A stretch of DNA of 64,000 bases from Microbulbifer sp. ALW1 (GTDB lineage: Bacteria; Pseudomonadota; Gammaproteobacteria; Pseudomonadales; Cellvibrionaceae): positions 3,326,501 through 3,390,500 of the forward strand of contig NZ_CP047569.1 of assembly GCF_009903625.1 (NCBI RefSeq). The letters are read 5' to 3'. The notes below the pieces were generated by a model. It searched no databases, was not told where the DNA came from, and saw nothing but the letters and a program-made list of their open reading frames with translations. Below are positions 9,293-18,697 of this stretch, piece after piece. The translations under genes and the position numbers were made by a program. The first letter of the stretch is position 1. The number at the start of each line of letters is the position of its first letter.

Positions 9293-10234
9293 ATGCCCAA
9301 AAGCGTGAACCCCCCGAGTTTCAAGCAGCTGCAGTACTTTGTGACCATTGCGTCACGTGCAAGTTATCGCCGCGCGGCGGAAGAATTGGGGGTCAGCCAA
9401 CCGGCACTCACCACCCAGATCCGGGCACTGGAAAGCACCCTGGGCCTGTCACTGTTCGAACGCTCCCGGTCTGGCACACTACTTACGCCGGAAGGCCGGG
9501 ACTTGCTGGATCAGGCGCGCCAGTTAATCCTCGCCATGCGCGAGTTTTCCGCCAAAGCAGAACTGATCAGCCAGGGGCACCAGAGCACTTATAAACTTGG
9601 GGTACCCCCGACCCTTGGCCCGTATCTCCTGCCGAATGTACTGCCGGCGCTGCACGCCAAACACCACAACCTCAAGCTGTATGTGCGCGAAGGCCCTCCC
9701 CGGCTGCTACTACAGGGACTGGCGGACGGGACCTACGATATTGCGATAGTCCCGCTCCCGGTGACCCGGGATGACCTGGCGGTAGTACCACTATTTACCG
9801 AGCCACTGAAATTTGTCGTACCCGCAGACCACCGTCTTGCGGGCAAGGCCCAGGTGACGCCCTCCCAGCTGCGCGGAGAAAAGGTATTGACCCTGGAAGA
9901 CCAGCATCACTTTCACCATCAGGTACAAGAAATCTGCGAGCGTCTCGGCGCCCATTTGCAAAGAGATTACGAAGGGACCAGCCTGGACACTCTGCGCCAG
10001 ATGGTGGTGATGGGACTGGGCGTGGCTTTTTTGCCCGGACTGTACGTACACTCTGAAATGCACAATCCGGAAGCACTTCATGTGAGTGAGCTGAAGGCGA
10101 AACCCATTCGACGGCAGCACGGCCTGGTGTGGCGCGCCAGTGCACCGGCCCGGCATTTTTACCGGGAACTGGCGGCGCACCTGCGGGAGATTATTGAAGA
10201 CAGATTGGGGGATGTGGTCACCGTAAACCGCTGA
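9293..10234 (+). CDS. LysR-family transcriptional regulator, divergent from carbonic anhydrase
   Basis: A 313-residue LysR protein. Residues about 8-67 form the winged helix-turn-helix (FKQLQYFVTIASRASYRRAAEELGVSQPALTTQIRALE). The rest is the two-lobed effector domain, with TYDIAIVPLPV and MVVMGLGVAFLPG. The sensed compound is not evident. Because it is transcribed away from a carbonic anhydrase-SulP pair, I infer control of inorganic carbon uptake, in the way CbbR/CmpR-type regulators control carbon genes. An 11-base tandem repeat follows the gene and abuts the convergent miaE stop codon. Confidence 0.9.
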   Translation: MPKSVNPPSFKQLQYFVTIASRASYRRAAEELGVSQPALTTQIRALESTLGLSLFERSRSGTLLTPEGRDLLDQARQLILAMREFSAKAELISQGHQSTYKLGVPPTLGPYLLPNVLPALHAKHHNLKLYVREGPPRLLLQGLADGTYDIAIVPLPVTRDDLAVVPLFTEPLKFVVPADHRLAGKAQVTPSQLRGEKVLTLEDQHHFHHQVQEICERLGAHLQRDYEGTSLDTLRQMVVMGLGVAFLPGLYVHSEMHNPEALHVSELKAKPIRRQHGLVWRASAPARHFYRELAAHLREIIEDRLGDVVTVNR

Positions 10235-10257
10235 GCAACGGCGCTACTACATCACCG

Positions 10258-10290
10258 CTACACCACCACTACACCACCACTACACCACCA
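10258..10290. repeat. three exact 11-base tandem repeats between lysR and miaE
   Basis: CTACACCACCA occurs three times in a row, with a degenerate copy before it and the start of another after it. The array ends exactly at the miaE stop codon. Confidence 0.9.
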
Positions 10291-10911
10291 CTATGCCAAC
10301 CCCGGTACGCCACTGTGAAAGCGGAACTCTCCGTCACCGCCCTGGATCAGCTCGCGCTCCACTTCCAGCAAAGACTGCACCCGCGGTGCGATATCTTCGT
10401 CGGTCGCCTTTTGCGCAAGGGTGAGGTAATCGCGAAAGTGTCGCGCCTCGGATTTCAGCAGTGACAGATAAAACTTCTGCAATTCCTCATCCAGGTGCGG
10501 CGCAATGCGCGCAAACCGCTCGCAGGAACGCGCCTCGATAATGGCGCCGCAGATCAGCGTATCGACAAGGCGCCCGGGTTCCGCACTGCGCACCTCGCTG
10601 CGCAATCCCGCAGCATAGCGGGACGCACTCACATGGGGGTACGCGATCCCCCGCTTTTTCATGAGCGCGATCACCTGCTCGAAATGCCGCAACTCCTCCC
10701 GCGCCAGGCGCGACATCTTGTTGAGCAACTCGAAATTGTCCAGATACCGGAACATCAAGTTCAGCGCTGTGCCCGCGGCCTTTTTCTCACAGTTCGCGTG
10801 ATCCACGAGCATCATTTCCGGCTCCGCGAGCGCGGCCTCAACCCATGCATCCGGTGTCGGGCACAACAGAAATTCGTGTATGGCAGAAAGATCGGGCACT
10901 TCGTTAGACAT
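10291..10911 (-). CDS. miaE: tRNA-(ms2io6A)-hydroxylase
   Basis: A protein of about 206 residues in the MiaE family. These are ferritin-like di-iron enzymes that hydroxylate the isopentenyl group of ms2i6A37 in tRNA. The two iron-binding helix motifs are visible as AREELRHFEQV (ExxH) and LLKSEARHFRDY (ExxH), with additional Glu residues in VDHANCEKK and GAIIEARSCERF. I place the start at the ATG at 10911 (MSNEVPDLSA), where family similarity begins. An open frame extends 52 codons further upstream but looks non-coding. No good ribosome binding site is seen for either start. Confidence 0.9.
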   Translation of the reverse strand: MSNEVPDLSAIHEFLLCPTPDAWVEAALAEPEMMLVDHANCEKKAAGTALNLMFRYLDNFELLNKMSRLAREELRHFEQVIALMKKRGIAYPHVSASRYAAGLRSEVRSAEPGRLVDTLICGAIIEARSCERFARIAPHLDEELQKFYLSLLKSEARHFRDYLTLAQKATDEDIAPRVQSLLEVERELIQGGDGEFRFHSGVPGLA

Positions 10912-11134
10912 GGGCACTAGCGCTAATTGGTGGTGAGAGACAGCAGCGGGTGAACCGGGCGATGATCCGCGCACGCCCCCCTGCAGGGCGCGCATTATAG
11001 CGCCTCCCCCGCAACTGGATAACCAGGACGGGGGCACAGGAGCAAGTTTGTGTGGCGGTGTAGTCACGATAATTTGATAACGGCTTAATAAGTGGATTAA
11101 TATTTACCCTCACATTCTCTTTAGGCCAGCAAAA

Positions 11135-12121
11135 TTGTCCCAGGTCGCCAACACCGAACTTACACCAAAGCGATTGCCAGCCCTCTTGCAGCAGCTCCCG
11201 GAGGCGCTTGATCAGTTACACCGGCGCGCCACCGAGCTGCAATCCGCGCTGGAAGCCATTCAGCAGAGTGACCGCCAATGGGAGAGTTACCTGCTGCAAC
11301 CCGGCTTCGCCCATGACGCTGCGCTAGCACTGAACCAGGACTTTGATACCCCCTTCCGCCTCGCGGGATCCCTCTTCGCCTTGTTGGATTACAGTGAGGG
11401 TTCCGAGCTGAGCGACGCCCGGCAGACGCTACAGATCCCCGGCGTACTCGCCGTTCCGGGCAAGGTCATCGCGCTCGCCCTATCCCTGAATGAAGCCAAG
11501 GGTGCTTTTCAGCAGCTTACCGGCAACATCAAAACCTGCCTGTCCGACCGCCCTACCCTCGAGCGCAACGAACGATTGCGCGACGCCTTGGCAGACGCGG
11601 GCCACCCGCGCACCCATCTGCGCCAGAGCTACCGCCAGATTCTCTTGTGCCCACTCAGACCCGACGCCATTGCCCTGAGCTGGATCAAGGCCCGCAAGTC
11701 GATACGCAAGGTCACGGCGGACTGGTGTGAAAAGAAGCTGATCCAATTGGACCCGCAAGGACTGGATTCCGGTATTCAATACCAGCGCCAGTTACTGGCA
11801 GGACTGCACCCCAGCCAGCATCAGCTGCTGCGCCAGGTCCAGGTACAGAGCCGCCCCAACCTGCAGGTCGCTGAAATTTTTTACGATGAAGTTGAAGTTA
11901 AAGGTGACGTTGGAATTACAGGTAAAGTAACTGGCGAACGATACCGCCAGGTCGGCTATTCCGTGATGCCGGTGCTGGTAGAAAGCGACGGGCGACTGCC
12001 AGAACACACTCGGGTTGAGCACGAGCCGCCAGTCAGCAGACGGCGGCAGCGGCGCGACTTGAAAATATCCACTGAACCATTTCTGCCAGCGTTACGCGTA
12101 CACCTGCACACCGGCAATTAA
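11135..12121 (+). CDS. tus: Tus-like DNA replication terminus site-binding protein
   Basis: A 328-residue protein that I align with E. coli Tus. Similar segments occur in the same order: IPGVLAVP (Tus LPGVLCY), LNEAKGAFQQL (INKLKTTFEHI), the block around SYRQILLCPLRPDAIALSW (AYRTLTVLHDPATLRFGW) followed by a lysine-rich helix, LLRQVQVQSRPNLQVAEIFYD (KIKRPVKVQPIARVWY), and the end PALRVHLHTG (PRLHLYVAD). Tus binds Ter sites and blocks replication forks from one side. The start is TTG at 11135 with only a weak AGG upstream. The promoter region shows no obvious E. coli-type Ter site, although E. coli tus is autoregulated by one. Identity is low, so the assignment rests on this motif order. Confidence 0.85.
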   Translation: MSQVANTELTPKRLPALLQQLPEALDQLHRRATELQSALEAIQQSDRQWESYLLQPGFAHDAALALNQDFDTPFRLAGSLFALLDYSEGSELSDARQTLQIPGVLAVPGKVIALALSLNEAKGAFQQLTGNIKTCLSDRPTLERNERLRDALADAGHPRTHLRQSYRQILLCPLRPDAIALSWIKARKSIRKVTADWCEKKLIQLDPQGLDSGIQYQRQLLAGLHPSQHQLLRQVQVQSRPNLQVAEIFYDEVEVKGDVGITGKVTGERYRQVGYSVMPVLVESDGRLPEHTRVEHEPPVSRRRQRRDLKISTEPFLPALRVHLHTGN

Positions 12122-12126
12122 TACGC

Positions 12127-12576
12127 TTACGTCTCCGGATCCGCCAGAGGTGCCATCAGCTTGAGGGCCCGCTCAGCGCTATTCCGGCAATCACGTAACA
12201 GCGCAGCATGCTCGGCCTCAAGCGGTGACACAACATCACCCTTGAGCAAGTTTTCAAGGTCCATCTCAGACCGAATACGCTGGCGAACCACGCCAGCTGC
12301 GGCATCTTCGGAAAACAAGGCTTCAAATTGCTGGCGAAGCTGCGCCGCCGCCTCCAGGTCCCGGTCCGGCTCACCAGGCAATTCACCGGCCGCACGAATC
12401 AAATCCGCCACTTTCACCGCAAGCGCCTCGCGCGCACCCGCCAGCTGCTCGCACACCTGACATGCCGGCGACTCGCTAAGAAATTCTGCGGCAAACCGGT
12501 AGTGATCCGCACTTTCCTGTAGGGCAAGATGCAAGTCGTTGAGGGCCACCTGAACATCGCTGCGGAAAATACCCAT
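12127..12576 (-). CDS. four-helix-bundle protein, possibly DUF2383 (PA2169-like)
   Basis: A 149-residue all-helical, acidic protein (VALNDLHLALQESADHYRFAAEF, then MDLENLLKGDVVSPLEAEHAALLRD) with no membrane segment. Helix spacing and the repeated Glu and His residues resemble ferritin-like DUF2383 proteins, but a complete metal-binding set is not certain. It is read in the same direction as the YegS-like kinase just upstream, with only 7 bases between them, so the two are probably co-transcribed. Its 3' end faces tus with a 5-base gap. Confidence 0.6.
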   Translation of the reverse strand: MGIFRSDVQVALNDLHLALQESADHYRFAAEFLSESPACQVCEQLAGAREALAVKVADLIRAAGELPGEPDRDLEAAAQLRQQFEALFSEDAAAGVVRQRIRSEMDLENLLKGDVVSPLEAEHAALLRDCRNSAERALKLMAPLADPET

Positions 12577-12583
12577 CTGTGTT

Positions 12584-13531
12584 TCACCGTTTCAATAAAG
12601 GAGAGCCTGACGGCACCACCACGTTCAGGGCACCGGGCTTTACTGAGAAGTGCGCCGGAGTCTCGCTGACCGGCTCGCCATCGGCATGGATCGACATCGG
12701 TTTACTGCCAGTGGAAATCCGGATGTCACGACCTGACGCAGCGAAGGTTCGGCGCGCAATATCGTGGCGCCCTCCACGCAGTAATGGCGCCAGGGTCAGC
12801 AACTCCCAAAATGTTTGCGGACGCAGACTGTACAAATGCAGTAGATCGTCATCGATGGTCGCCTCCTGGTGCACAATATTCCCGCCGCCATAAAAACGTC
12901 CGTTGCCAACCGCCAATTGAATCGAGCGCATCACATGACGCTCGCCATCAATCTGCAGCTCCACCTTGAATTGACGATGCCGCGCAAATGCAGACACCAG
13001 TGCTTTCAGATAGCTGAACACCCCCCAGCGCTGCTTTACTTCCGGTGTCAACTCTTCGGTCACCTGCACACCCAGACCGAGGTTTGCGACATTGAAAAAC
13101 ACATGGTCATTGACCACGCCCAGGTCTATCTCGGCGGTGTGTCCATCACAGATGGCAGCAATTGCCTGCTCGACACTTTCGATCGCGAGCGACCGCGCAA
13201 GATCATTGGCAGTACCGAGAGGAAGTATGGCAAAAGGTAACTTACACTCGAGCAACGCCCGTGCGCAGGAGCTGATGGTGCCGTCACCACCACCGATGAT
13301 TACGAGGTCAACGTCATTACACCGCTGACGGATGATCTCACAGGATTGCGCCGCAGACTCTGAGATCACTGGGTTCAGCTGGATACCCGCCGCTTCGAGT
13401 CGCGCAAGCCCGGCATCCAGATTTGCGCTGCCCCCCTGGCGGCTACCCGGATTGCGAATCAACAAAGCGCGACGATAATCGTCAGATTGTGGGCTGATGG
13501 CGCGACTCCCTGTATTCAACCATCGGGGCAA
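12584..13531 (-). CDS. YegS/BmrU-family lipid kinase
   Basis: A 315-residue member of the diacylglycerol/sphingosine-kinase-like family, which phosphorylates lipid hydroxyls using ATP. The nucleotide motif GGGDGT lies at residues 80-85, followed by LPLGTANDLARSL and later NGRFYGGG. The C-terminal beta-sandwich ends in IHADGEPV, also a family hallmark. The physiological lipid cannot be told. The frame opens with TTG at 13531 (MPRWLNTGSR) without a good ribosome site. A start about 20 codons later is possible because similarity begins at ALLIRNPGS. Confidence 0.88.
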   Translation of the reverse strand: MPRWLNTGSRAISPQSDDYRRALLIRNPGSRQGGSANLDAGLARLEAAGIQLNPVISESAAQSCEIIRQRCNDVDLVIIGGGDGTISSCARALLECKLPFAILPLGTANDLARSLAIESVEQAIAAICDGHTAEIDLGVVNDHVFFNVANLGLGVQVTEELTPEVKQRWGVFSYLKALVSAFARHRQFKVELQIDGERHVMRSIQLAVGNGRFYGGGNIVHQEATIDDDLLHLYSLRPQTFWELLTLAPLLRGGRHDIARRTFAASGRDIRISTGSKPMSIHADGEPVSETPAHFSVKPGALNVVVPSGSPLLKR

Positions 13532-13548
13532 ACGTTAAGGTACCGGGC

Positions 13549-14010
13549 TCAGGCAGTCCTCAGCCCCGGCGCGACAAAGCGCAGGTAATAAGACTCAGAC
13601 AGCGCATAGAAATCCTCGTCGATCCGGCGACGCACTTCTTTCAGCGGTACGCCGCGAGCGCTCGCAGTGGGTGCGAGTCCGTATTCCGAAGGGTCCTTGA
13701 TCTGGCTGGCACCGGCACGCAGCAACTCGAACACCCAGCAATAGGGGTTCTCGTCTTCATTAAACCGAATCTGCTGGTGGCGCAATTGGGAGAACAACAG
13801 GTTGCGATCGATAATTTCCAGCTGACTGCGGACGGCATTTGCAAGATAACCTTCACGACGCTCGGCGATAATGCGCCGCTGCTCGTCAGAATAGCCATTC
13901 CAGTCAATGACTTCATGGGCAAAGCGCTTACAACCCCGGCAGACGTTATCGCCAATCCCGGTGGAGCAGACCCCGATGCAGGGCGTGCGCACTTTCTTAT
14001 ATATCGCCAT
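13549..14010 (-). CDS. DUF1289 protein with four-cysteine motif
   Basis: A 153-residue protein. Its N-terminus carries TPCIGVCSTGIGDNVCRGCKR with Cys11, Cys15, Cys24 and Cys27, the signature of the DUF1289 family, probably a metal or iron-sulfur site. Most family members are little more than this motif. Here about 100 further residues follow (RRIIAERREGYLAN and an aromatic-rich C-terminus), which I do not recognise. It is upstream of, and on the same strand as, the YegS-like kinase and divergent from acnB. Confidence 0.88.
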   Translation of the reverse strand: MAIYKKVRTPCIGVCSTGIGDNVCRGCKRFAHEVIDWNGYSDEQRRIIAERREGYLANAVRSQLEIIDRNLLFSQLRHQQIRFNEDENPYCWVFELLRAGASQIKDPSEYGLAPTASARGVPLKEVRRRIDEDFYALSESYYLRFVAPGLRTA

Positions 14011-14403
14011 GAAGCTGGAATACCTTGTGTTCTTTTGCCGGCTGCGACCGAGGTTTCTGAACGATCAGTCGAATAAAAATCAGTGTGAAATCGTGCCGCA
14101 GAGAATAGCATTTTTTGCAGTGGATTTTCCCATTCATAAGATGGATACAACCGACCGCAAGTGCGATTAATTCTCACTTCTAAAACGCTCGCTTTGCGAC
14201 CGTTATTTATTTTATGAATGGTGAAAATTCGCGTAAGTTATTGATTTTTCAACGAACTTAACAGGCATATCTGTTTCATTGTAGAATTCGCCACCCGTTT
14301 CCAACGGCCACTGATCTACACATACCGTCCGGTCGAGAAGATTTCGCCCTACCGGACTTCACAACGCTGTTGGTTTTACCCCACACACAAGAGGGACATT
14401 TCC
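14011..14403. other. 393-base divergent gap between the DUF1289 gene and acnB
   Basis: This stretch must hold the promoters of both genes. It is AT-richer than its surroundings in the middle. A perfect 10-base inverted repeat, CCATTCATAA at 14130-14139 and TTATGAATGG at 14212-14221, encloses 72 bases. I found no convincing open frame, tRNA or recognised operator. GAGGGA before 14404 is the acnB ribosome site. Confidence 0.6.
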
Positions 14404-17019
14404 GTGCTTGAAGCCTATCGCAAACACGTCGCCGAGCGCGCCGAACAAGGTATCCCACCCAAGCCGCTGAACGCCGAACAGGTTGCCGGCCTGGTAGAAC
14501 TGCTGAAAAACCCGCCCGCGGGTGAAGAGCAGGAACTGCTGGAGCTGATCACCAACCGCGTCCCACCGGGTGTGGACGAAGCGGCTTACGTTAAAGCCGG
14601 TTTCCTCACTGCGATCGTCAAGGGCGAAGCAGAGTCCCCGCTGGTCGACAAAGAACACGCGACCAAACTGCTGGGCATGATGCTGGGCGGCTACAACATC
14701 GCCACTCTGGTTGAACTGCTGGACGACAAAGATCTGGCCGAACTGGCCGGCGAGCAGCTGAAAGGCACCCTGCTGATGTTCGACGCCTTCCACGATGTGG
14801 AAGAAAAAGCCAAAGCCGGCAACGAAGTGGCCAAGGCTGTAATCCAGTCCTGGGCCGACGGCGAGTGGTTCACCAAGCGCAACAAGGTTGCCGAGAGCAT
14901 CAAGGTTGCCGTCTTCAAGGTGACCGGCGAAACCAACACCGACGACCTGTCCCCGGCCCCGGACGCCTGGTCCCGCCCGGACATCCCCCTGCACGCGCGC
15001 GCCATGTACAAAATGACCCGCGACGGCCTCACGCCGGAAGAGCACGGCGTTACCGGCCCGATGAGCCAGATCGAAGAAATCCAGGCCAAAGGCATTCCCG
15101 TTGCCTTCGTTGGTGACGTAGTCGGTACCGGTTCTTCCCGTAAGTCCGCCACCAACTCCGTACTGTGGTTCTTCGGCGACGACCTGCCGGGCGTACCGAA
15201 CAAGAAAGGCGGCGGCATCTGTATCGGCGGTAAAGTCGCGCCGATCTTCTACAACACCATGGAAGACGCCGGCGCACTGGTGTTCGAAGCCCCGGTTGAC
15301 GACCTGAACATGGGAGACGTGATCGAAATCCGCCCCTACGAAGGCACGATCCTGGCCGAAGACGGCAAGGTGCTGTCTGAGTTCGAACTGAAGTCCGACG
15401 TACTGCTGGACGAAGTACAGGCCGGCGGCCGTATCAACCTGATCGTTGGCCGCGGTCTGACCACCAAAGCCCGCGAATCCCTGGGCCTGGGCGCTTCCGA
15501 CCTGTTCCGCCTGCCAGAGCAGCCGAACGACACCGGCAAGGGCTACACCCTGGCGCAGAAGATGGTTGGTAAAGCCTGCGGTATGGAAGGCGTCCGTCCG
15601 GGCACCTACTGCGAGCCGAAGATGACCACCGTTGGCTCCCAGGACACCACTGGCCCGATGACCCGCGACGAACTGAAAGACCTGGCGTGTCTTGGCTTCC
15701 AGGCTGACCTCACCATGCAGTCGTTCTGTCACACCGCGGCTTACCCGAAGCCCGTTGATATCGACACCCAGCACACCCTGCCGGACTTCATCATGAACCG
15801 CGGCGGCGTTTCCCTGCGCCCGGGCGACGGCATCATCCACAGCTGGCTGAACCGCATGCTGCTGCCGGACACCGTGGGCACCGGTGGTGACTCCCACACC
15901 CGTTTCCCGATGGGCATCTCCTTCCCGGCCGGTTCCGGTCTGGTTGCGTTTGCCGCTGCTACCGGCGTAATGCCGCTGGATATGCCGGAATCCGTACTGG
16001 TGCGCTTCAAGGGCGAAATGCAGCCGGGCATCACCCTGCGTGACCTGGTACATGCGATCCCTTACTACGCGATTCAGGAAGGCCTGCTGACCGTCGAGAA
16101 AAAAGGCAAGAAGAACATCTTCTCCGGCCGCATCCTCGAGATCGAAGGTCTGGACAACCTGACCGTAGAACAGGCGTTTGAGCTGTCCGACGCTTCCGCC
16201 GAGCGCTCCGCCGCTGGCTGTACCATCAAGCTGCCGGAAGACTCCATCGCCGAGTACCTGCGTTCCAACATCACCCTGCTGCGCTGGATGATTGCGGAAG
16301 GCTACGGTGACAAGCGCACCCTGGAGCGTCGTGCACGCGCCATGGAAGCCTGGCTGGAAAAACCGGAACTGATGAGCGCCGACGCCGACGCGGAATACGC
16401 GGCTGTGATCGAAATCGATCTGGCGGAAGTGAAAGAGCCCATCGTGTGCTGCCCGAACGACCCGGACGACGCCAAGCTGCTGTCTGACGTTGCTGGCGAT
16501 AAGGTAGACGAAGTATTCATCGGCTCCTGCATGACCAACATCGGTCACTTCCGTGCCGCCGGTAAACTGCTGCAGCAACACAAAGGTGGTATCTCCACCC
16601 GTATGTGGATCTCTCCGCCTACCAAGATGGACGAGCACCAGCTGATGGAAGAAGGCTACTACAACATCTACGGCTCCGCCGGTGCACGCACCGAGATGCC
16701 AGGATGCTCCCTGTGCATGGGTAACCAGGCGCGTGTAGCCCCGAACAGCACCGTGCTGTCCACCTCTACCCGTAACTTCCCGAACCGCCTCGGCGACGGT
16801 GCCAACGTGTACCTGACCTCCGCGGAACTGGCCTCTGTAGGCGCCATCCTGGGCAAACTGCCGACCCCGGCGGAATACCAGGAATACGCCCAGAACCTGA
16901 ACTCCATGTCTGCGGAAATCTACCGCTACCTGAACTTCGATCAGATCGAAGACTTCCAGAAGTCTGCCGAAGAAGGTAAGCGCATTGCCGCGACCGAGAT
17001 TCAGGAAGTTGCTATTTAA
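14404..17019 (+). CDS. acnB: aconitate hydratase B (bifunctional with 2-methylisocitrate dehydratase)
   Basis: An 871-residue aconitase of the B type, which isomerises citrate and isocitrate in the TCA cycle and commonly also hydrates 2-methylaconitate. The order is AcnB-specific: the HEAT-like domain (residues about 1-150), then the swivel domain 4 (about 160-370), then the catalytic domains 1-3. The [4Fe-4S] cysteines are visible in [16 protein letters not shown] and [14 protein letters not shown]. The start is GTG at 14404, with GAGGGA upstream. The gene stands alone and ends at a strong terminator. Codon use is strongly biased to G/C-ending codons, as expected for a highly expressed gene. 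Confidence 0.97.
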   Translation: MLEAYRKHVAERAEQGIPPKPLNAEQVAGLVELLKNPPAGEEQELLELITNRVPPGVDEAAYVKAGFLTAIVKGEAESPLVDKEHATKLLGMMLGGYNIATLVELLDDKDLAELAGEQLKGTLLMFDAFHDVEEKAKAGNEVAKAVIQSWADGEWFTKRNKVAESIKVAVFKVTGETNTDDLSPAPDAWSRPDIPLHARAMYKMTRDGLTPEEHGVTGPMSQIEEIQAKGIPVAFVGDVVGTGSSRKSATNSVLWFFGDDLPGVPNKKGGGICIGGKVAPIFYNTMEDAGALVFEAPVDDLNMGDVIEIRPYEGTILAEDGKVLSEFELKSDVLLDEVQAGGRINLIVGRGLTTKARESLGLGASDLFRLPEQPNDTGKGYTLAQKMVGKACGMEGVRPGTYCEPKMTTVGSQDTTGPMTRDELKDLACLGFQADLTMQSFCHTAAYPKPVDIDTQHTLPDFIMNRGGVSLRPGDGIIHSWLNRMLLPDTVGTGGDSHTRFPMGISFPAGSGLVAFAAATGVMPLDMPESVLVRFKGEMQPGITLRDLVHAIPYYAIQEGLLTVEKKGKKNIFSGRILEIEGLDNLTVEQAFELSDASAERSAAGCTIKLPEDSIAEYLRSNITLLRWMIAEGYGDKRTLERRARAMEAWLEKPELMSADADAEYAAVIEIDLAEVKEPIVCCPNDPDDAKLLSDVAGDKVDEVFIGSCMTNIGHFRAAGKLLQQHKGGISTRMWISPPTKMDEHQLMEEGYYNIYGSAGARTEMPGCSLCMGNQARVAPNSTVLSTSTRNFPNRLGDGANVYLTSAELASVGAILGKLPTPAEYQEYAQNLNSMSAEIYRYLNFDQIEDFQKSAEEGKRIAATEIQEVAI

Positions 17020-17036
17020 AGCAACAGCCTAAATCG

Positions 17037-17071
17037 AAAAGCCCTACCCTAACCGGTAGGGCTTTTTTTTT
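17037..17071 (+). terminator. intrinsic terminator of acnB
   Basis: AAAGCCCTACC and GGTAGGGCTTT form a stem around a short loop, followed by a run of T residues to 17071, 20 bases after the acnB stop. Confidence 0.93.
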
Positions 17072-17239
17072 GCCCTGCATAACTCCGAAATATCAAACGC
17101 CACGAACATGTCGGCGGCGCCCCTGAATTATGCGACAATACCAAAAGAAAAATTTATCTACTTACAATAACGAAAGCGCCTTCGAGCGATCAATTTTCGT
17201 CCAGATCAACTTTTACTTGATAACATACCAGGCAATACA

Positions 17240-18688
17240 ATGGTTTTTTCGTCCCCAATATTTCTATTCGGGTTCCTCCCTATTCTCCTGCTGATATATT
17301 ACGGCTCACCCAAGCAGCTGAAAAATTCCGTACTCTTATTTGCGAGCTTACTTTTTTACGCTTGGGGCGAAGTTTTTTACATCCTTGTAATGCTTATATC
17401 CATAGCCATTAACTATGTCCTCGGAAGAGCAATATATCGCTCACAGGAAACAGATAACCACAATCTATCACGCGCCTCAATCGTCATCGCCATCGCCGCC
17501 AATTTATTACTATTAATTTCGTTCAAATACGCGAATTTTTTAGCAGACAACATTAACCAAGTTTTATCACTAGTAGACATCCCGAAAATAGAGCTACAAC
17601 CGATCCACTTACCACTTGGAATCTCATTTTTCACTTTCCAAGCAATCTCTTACATAGTGGACATTTATCGAAAAAAAATTCCCGCCCAGAAAAACATATT
17701 CCACCTTGCCCTATATATATCTCTTTTCCCGCAACTCATTGCAGGGCCTATAGTTCGATATGTCGACATTTCAAAACAAATTATCAATCGCTCACACTCC
17801 GTAGAATTGTTTTCTAGTGGCGCCCACAGATTTATCACTGGTCTTGCTAAAAAAATGCTCATCGCAAACCCTCTTGGTGAAGTAGCAGATGCAGCATTTT
17901 CACTTTCCGGTAACGAACTCACTACCCCAGTTGCCTGGATTGGGATAATCGCCTATTCACTACAGATCTTTTTCGATTTTTCCGGTTACTCAGACATGGC
18001 TATAGGTCTGGGAAGAATGCTAGGTTTTCGATTTTTGGAGAACTTCAATCTCCCTTACATCGCAAGATCAGTCCGCGAGTTTTGGCGCCGATGGCATATT
18101 TCGCTGTCTACCTGGTTTAGGGACTACGTATACATCCCGCTTGGTGGCAACAGAGCTTCCACACCAAGAGTGGCCTTCAACCTAGTAACAGTATTTCTTT
18201 TGACAGGGATTTGGCATGGAGCCAGCTGGAATTTTATTGTCTGGGGATTATTTCACGGATTCTTTTTAGCTTGTGAGCACTTTGGGTTTTCGAGAATCCT
18301 TGACAGACTATGGAGGCCTTTACAACACGTATACTTATTATTGATTGTCACTCTAGGATGGGTATTTTTCCGCTCAGAAAACCTCGCCCAGTCACAAGAC
18401 TACTTAGCCGCCATGTTTGGCCTGGGCAACATAAATGCTTTATCAATCCACCCCCTTGAGATCCTGACCAATGAAGCCCTTATTGCCCTGTTTTTGGGAG
18501 TAATCCTAAGCACTCCACTACTTGGAAAAATAAAAACGTTTTTCTCAGAGAAACCTTCAGCACATAGCCTACCAGGAATTTATACAGCCGGAGTTCTTAA
18601 CATATGCTCCCTGATTTTCATTTCCTATTTGTGCGCAATTAAAATTGCCTCTTCAACTTACAACCCTTTTATATATTTCAGATTTTAA
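17240..18688 (+). CDS. AlgI-like MBOAT O-acyltransferase
   Basis: A 482-residue polytopic membrane protein of the MBOAT family. It resembles AlgI/PatA/DltB-type proteins that pass acetyl groups across the inner membrane for O-acetylation of an extracytoplasmic polymer. The opening MVFSSPIFLFGFLPI is typical of AlgI. FWRRWHISLSTWFRDYVYIPLGG contains His286, and GIWHGASWNFIVWG contains the invariant active-site His326. It lies nine bases before an AlgX-like gene, forming an acetylation pair. No alginate or other exopolysaccharide synthase is visible nearby, so the acetylated polymer is unknown. The gene is markedly AT-rich and rich in A/T-ending codons, unlike acnB next to it, which suggests horizontal transfer. 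Confidence 0.92.
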   Translation: MVFSSPIFLFGFLPILLLIYYGSPKQLKNSVLLFASLLFYAWGEVFYILVMLISIAINYVLGRAIYRSQETDNHNLSRASIVIAIAANLLLLISFKYANFLADNINQVLSLVDIPKIELQPIHLPLGISFFTFQAISYIVDIYRKKIPAQKNIFHLALYISLFPQLIAGPIVRYVDISKQIINRSHSVELFSSGAHRFITGLAKKMLIANPLGEVADAAFSLSGNELTTPVAWIGIIAYSLQIFFDFSGYSDMAIGLGRMLGFRFLENFNLPYIARSVREFWRRWHISLSTWFRDYVYIPLGGNRASTPRVAFNLVTVFLLTGIWHGASWNFIVWGLFHGFFLACEHFGFSRILDRLWRPLQHVYLLLIVTLGWVFFRSENLAQSQDYLAAMFGLGNINALSIHPLEILTNEALIALFLGVILSTPLLGKIKTFFSEKPSAHSLPGIYTAGVLNICSLIFISYLCAIKIASSTYNPFIYFRF

Positions 18689-18697
18689 AAGAACGCC

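Noticed and set aside
10243-10292. possible CRISPR array
   Set aside because: The 11-base units are directly adjacent with no spacers, so this is a plain tandem repeat.
11068-11134. E. coli-type Ter site in the tus-like promoter
   Set aside because: No match to the TGTTGTAACTA core is seen on either strand; the AT-rich stretches only share composition.
14359-16638. 759-codon open frame on the reverse strand opposite acnB
   Set aside because: It is the antisense shadow of a strongly G/C-biased gene. Its product is a low-complexity His/Gln/Val/Gly-rich sequence with no motifs, while acnB on the other strand is unmistakable.
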